Assembly: GCA_903933475.1 (NCBI GenBank)
Contig: CAIZKE010000155.1
Location: 1 to 6,364 of the forward strand
Reading direction: 5' to 3'
Length of the DNA: 6,364 bases
Source: an uncultured Alphaproteobacteria bacterium
GTDB taxonomy: Bacteria > Pseudomonadota > Alphaproteobacteria > Caulobacterales > Caulobacteraceae
Shown piece after piece: positions 5,167 to 6,364 of this stretch. The notes beneath the pieces are model-generated. The model made no database searches, was not told the DNA's origin, and worked only from the letters and a program-made list of their open reading frames with translations. Position numbers and translations under genes: made by a program. Each line of letters opens with the position of its first letter. Positions within the stretch are counted from its first letter, which is position 1.

Positions 5167-6364
5167 CTAGCCTGCCAGCTGAGCCTTCCGCTCCCGACGG
5201 CGGCGGGTCAGGACATGCTCGGTGTAGCCATTGGGCTGGGCCCGGCCCTCGAAGACCAGCTCCAGCGCCGCCTGGAAGGCTACGCTGTCAGGACGACCGG
5301 CCATGGGCGAATAGGCCGCATCGCTGGCGTTCTGGCCGTCCACCACCGCCGCCATCCGGGCGAAGGTCTCGCGGACCTGGGCCTCGGTGCAGACCCCGTG
5401 GTGCAGCCAGTTGGCGATGTGCTGGCTGGAGATCCGCAGGGTCGCACGGTCCTCCATCAGGCCCACGTCGTGGATATCCGGCACCTTCGAGCAGCCGACC
5501 CCCTGGTCGATCCAGCGCACCACATAGCCGAGGATACCCTGGGCGTTGTTGTCCAGTTCCTGCTGCACCTCCTCCGGGCGCCAGTTCGAGCGGGCCAGGG
5601 GCGGGGTCAGGAGGGCGTCGAGGCCCGTGCGCGGGCCGCCGGCCAGGCTGGCCTGGAGGGCTGCGACATCCACCTCGTGGTAGTGCAGGGCGTGCAGGGT
5701 GGCAGCGGTGGGCGAGGGCACCCAGGCGGTGTTGGCCCCCGCCTTCGGATGTCCGACCTTGGCGGCCAGCATGTCCTTCATCATGTCCGGGGCGGCCCAC
5801 ATGCCCTTGCCGATCTGCGCCCGGCCGGGGAAGCCGGCGGCGAGGCCGATCTCGACATTCCGCTTCTCATAGGCGGCCAGCCAGCCTTCTGCCTTCATGG
5901 CGTCCTTGCGGACCATGGGGCCGGCCTCCATGGCCGTGTGGATCTCGTCCCCCGTCCGGTCGAGGAAGCCGGTGTTGATGAAGACGATACGGTCCTTCGC
6001 CGCGGCGATGCAGGCGGCGAGGTTGGCGCTGGTCCTGCGCTCCTCGTCCATGATGCCCATCTTCACGGTGTTGCGGGCCAGGCCGAGGGCGTCCTCCACC
6101 TGGTCGAACAGGCTCACCGCCAGGGCGACCTCGTCCGGCCCGTGCATCTTGGGCTTCACGACATAGACCGATCCGGCCGGGCTGTTGAGGCGGGCACCAT
6201 TCAGGTCGTGGAGGGCGGCGGCCACAGTGACCAGGGCGTCGACGGCGGACTCGTAGACCGGGGCTCCGTCCAGGGTGACCATGTCCGTCAGCATGTGGTG
6301 ACCGACATTGCGCACCAGCATCAGGGAACGGCCGCGCAGCACCACCTCGCCGCCGCCGGGAGCC
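5167..6364 (-). CDS. glcB: Malate synthase G, C-terminal part (start beyond right window edge)
   Basis: The enzyme condenses glyoxylate with acetyl-CoA to give malate, feeding two-carbon units and glycolate-derived glyoxylate into the TCA cycle; it is cytosolic, monomeric and Mg-dependent. About 398 residues are visible of a protein usually near 720. The reading frame continues past 6364, so the GTG at 6345 is not a start. Aligned from memory to E. coli GlcB, all key residues are present: R338 in VRNVGH (codon 6312-6310), Mg ligands E427 in GIMDEERRT (6045-6043) and D455 in NTGFLDRTGDEIH (5961-5959), C617 in GVGCSKVPDIHD (5493-5491), and the catalytic base D631 in MEDRATLR (5451-5449). Spacings agree exactly for R338-E427-D455 and C617-D631, with a deletion of about six residues between D455 and C617. 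KPKMHGP and PSPTAATLHALHYH are also typical of isoform G. The end is a short basic tail (TRRRRERKAQLAG). No isocitrate lyase or glycolate oxidase gene is in view. It converges on the BVMO gene. Confidence 0.97.
   Translation of the reverse strand, partial: APGGGEVVLRGRSLMLVRNVGHHMLTDMVTLDGAPVYESAVDALVTVAAALHDLNGARLNSPAGSVYVVKPKMHGPDEVALAVSLFDQVEDALGLARNTVKMGIMDEERRTSANLAACIAAAKDRIVFINTGFLDRTGDEIHTAMEAGPMVRKDAMKAEGWLAAYEKRNVEIGLAAGFPGRAQIGKGMWAAPDMMKDMLAAKVGHPKAGANTAWVPSPTAATLHALHYHEVDVAALQASLAGGPRTGLDALLTPPLARSNWRPEEVQQELDNNAQGILGYVVRWIDQGVGCSKVPDIHDVGLMEDRATLRISSQHIANWLHHGVCTEAQVRETFARMAAVVDGQNASDAAYSPMAGRPDSVAFQAALELVFEGRAQPNGYTEHVLTRRRRERKAQLAG

Noticed and set aside
1..6364. A search for mobile elements, tRNA or rRNA genes, CRISPR-like arrays, long repeats and integration scars.
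   Set aside because: None was seen. Composition looks even across the window and there is no transposase, integrase, spaced repeat or tRNA-like fold that I could recognise by eye.

Overview
The window is a stretch of very GC-rich chromosomal DNA (by eye well above 60% GC, with third codon positions almost all G or C). Genes are packed tightly on both strands with strong Shine-Dalgarno sites. The gene families and codon style suggest an alphaproteobacterium, possibly of the Caulobacter/Phenylobacterium/Brevundimonas group or a sphingomonad. That is an inference from style; the window has no rRNA or other marker gene.

Layout from left to right. (1) 1-236, minus: the N-terminal 78 residues of a short-chain dehydrogenase/reductase (SDR), cut by the window edge. 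(2) 237-467: a divergent intergenic region of 231 bp. (3) 468-1244, plus: a TauE/SafE (TSUP) family membrane anion transporter with two visible repeats. (4) 1241-2092, minus: a YghU-type glutathione S-transferase that converges on the transporter so tightly that the two stop codons share a CTAG. (5) 2093-2234: a second divergent intergenic region of 142 bp. (6) 2235-3233, plus: a classical SDR preceded by a twin-arginine (Tat) type signal peptide. (7) 3322-5139, plus: a type I Baeyer-Villiger monooxygenase (BVMO) with both family fingerprints. (8) 5167-6364, minus: the C-terminal two thirds or so of malate synthase G (glcB), whose start lies beyond the right edge.

How they may work together. 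The SDR and BVMO are co-directional, 88 bp apart, with no clear terminator between them. The textbook logic of such a pair is alcohol to ketone (SDR), then ketone to ester or lactone (BVMO). The esterase that would finish that route is not in the window. The Tat-like signal on the SDR argues against a simple shared cytosolic pathway and is the oddest point here. Malate synthase G uses acetyl-CoA and glyoxylate; it is on the opposite strand and need not be connected. The transporter and the glutathione transferase both belong to thiol/sulfur-related families, but nothing in the sequence proves a link.

No mobile element, CRISPR array, RNA gene or integration scar was found. I see no clearly new system. 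The most checkable points are the Tat-SDR/BVMO pair, the unassigned substrate class of the BVMO, and the shared-stop overlap.
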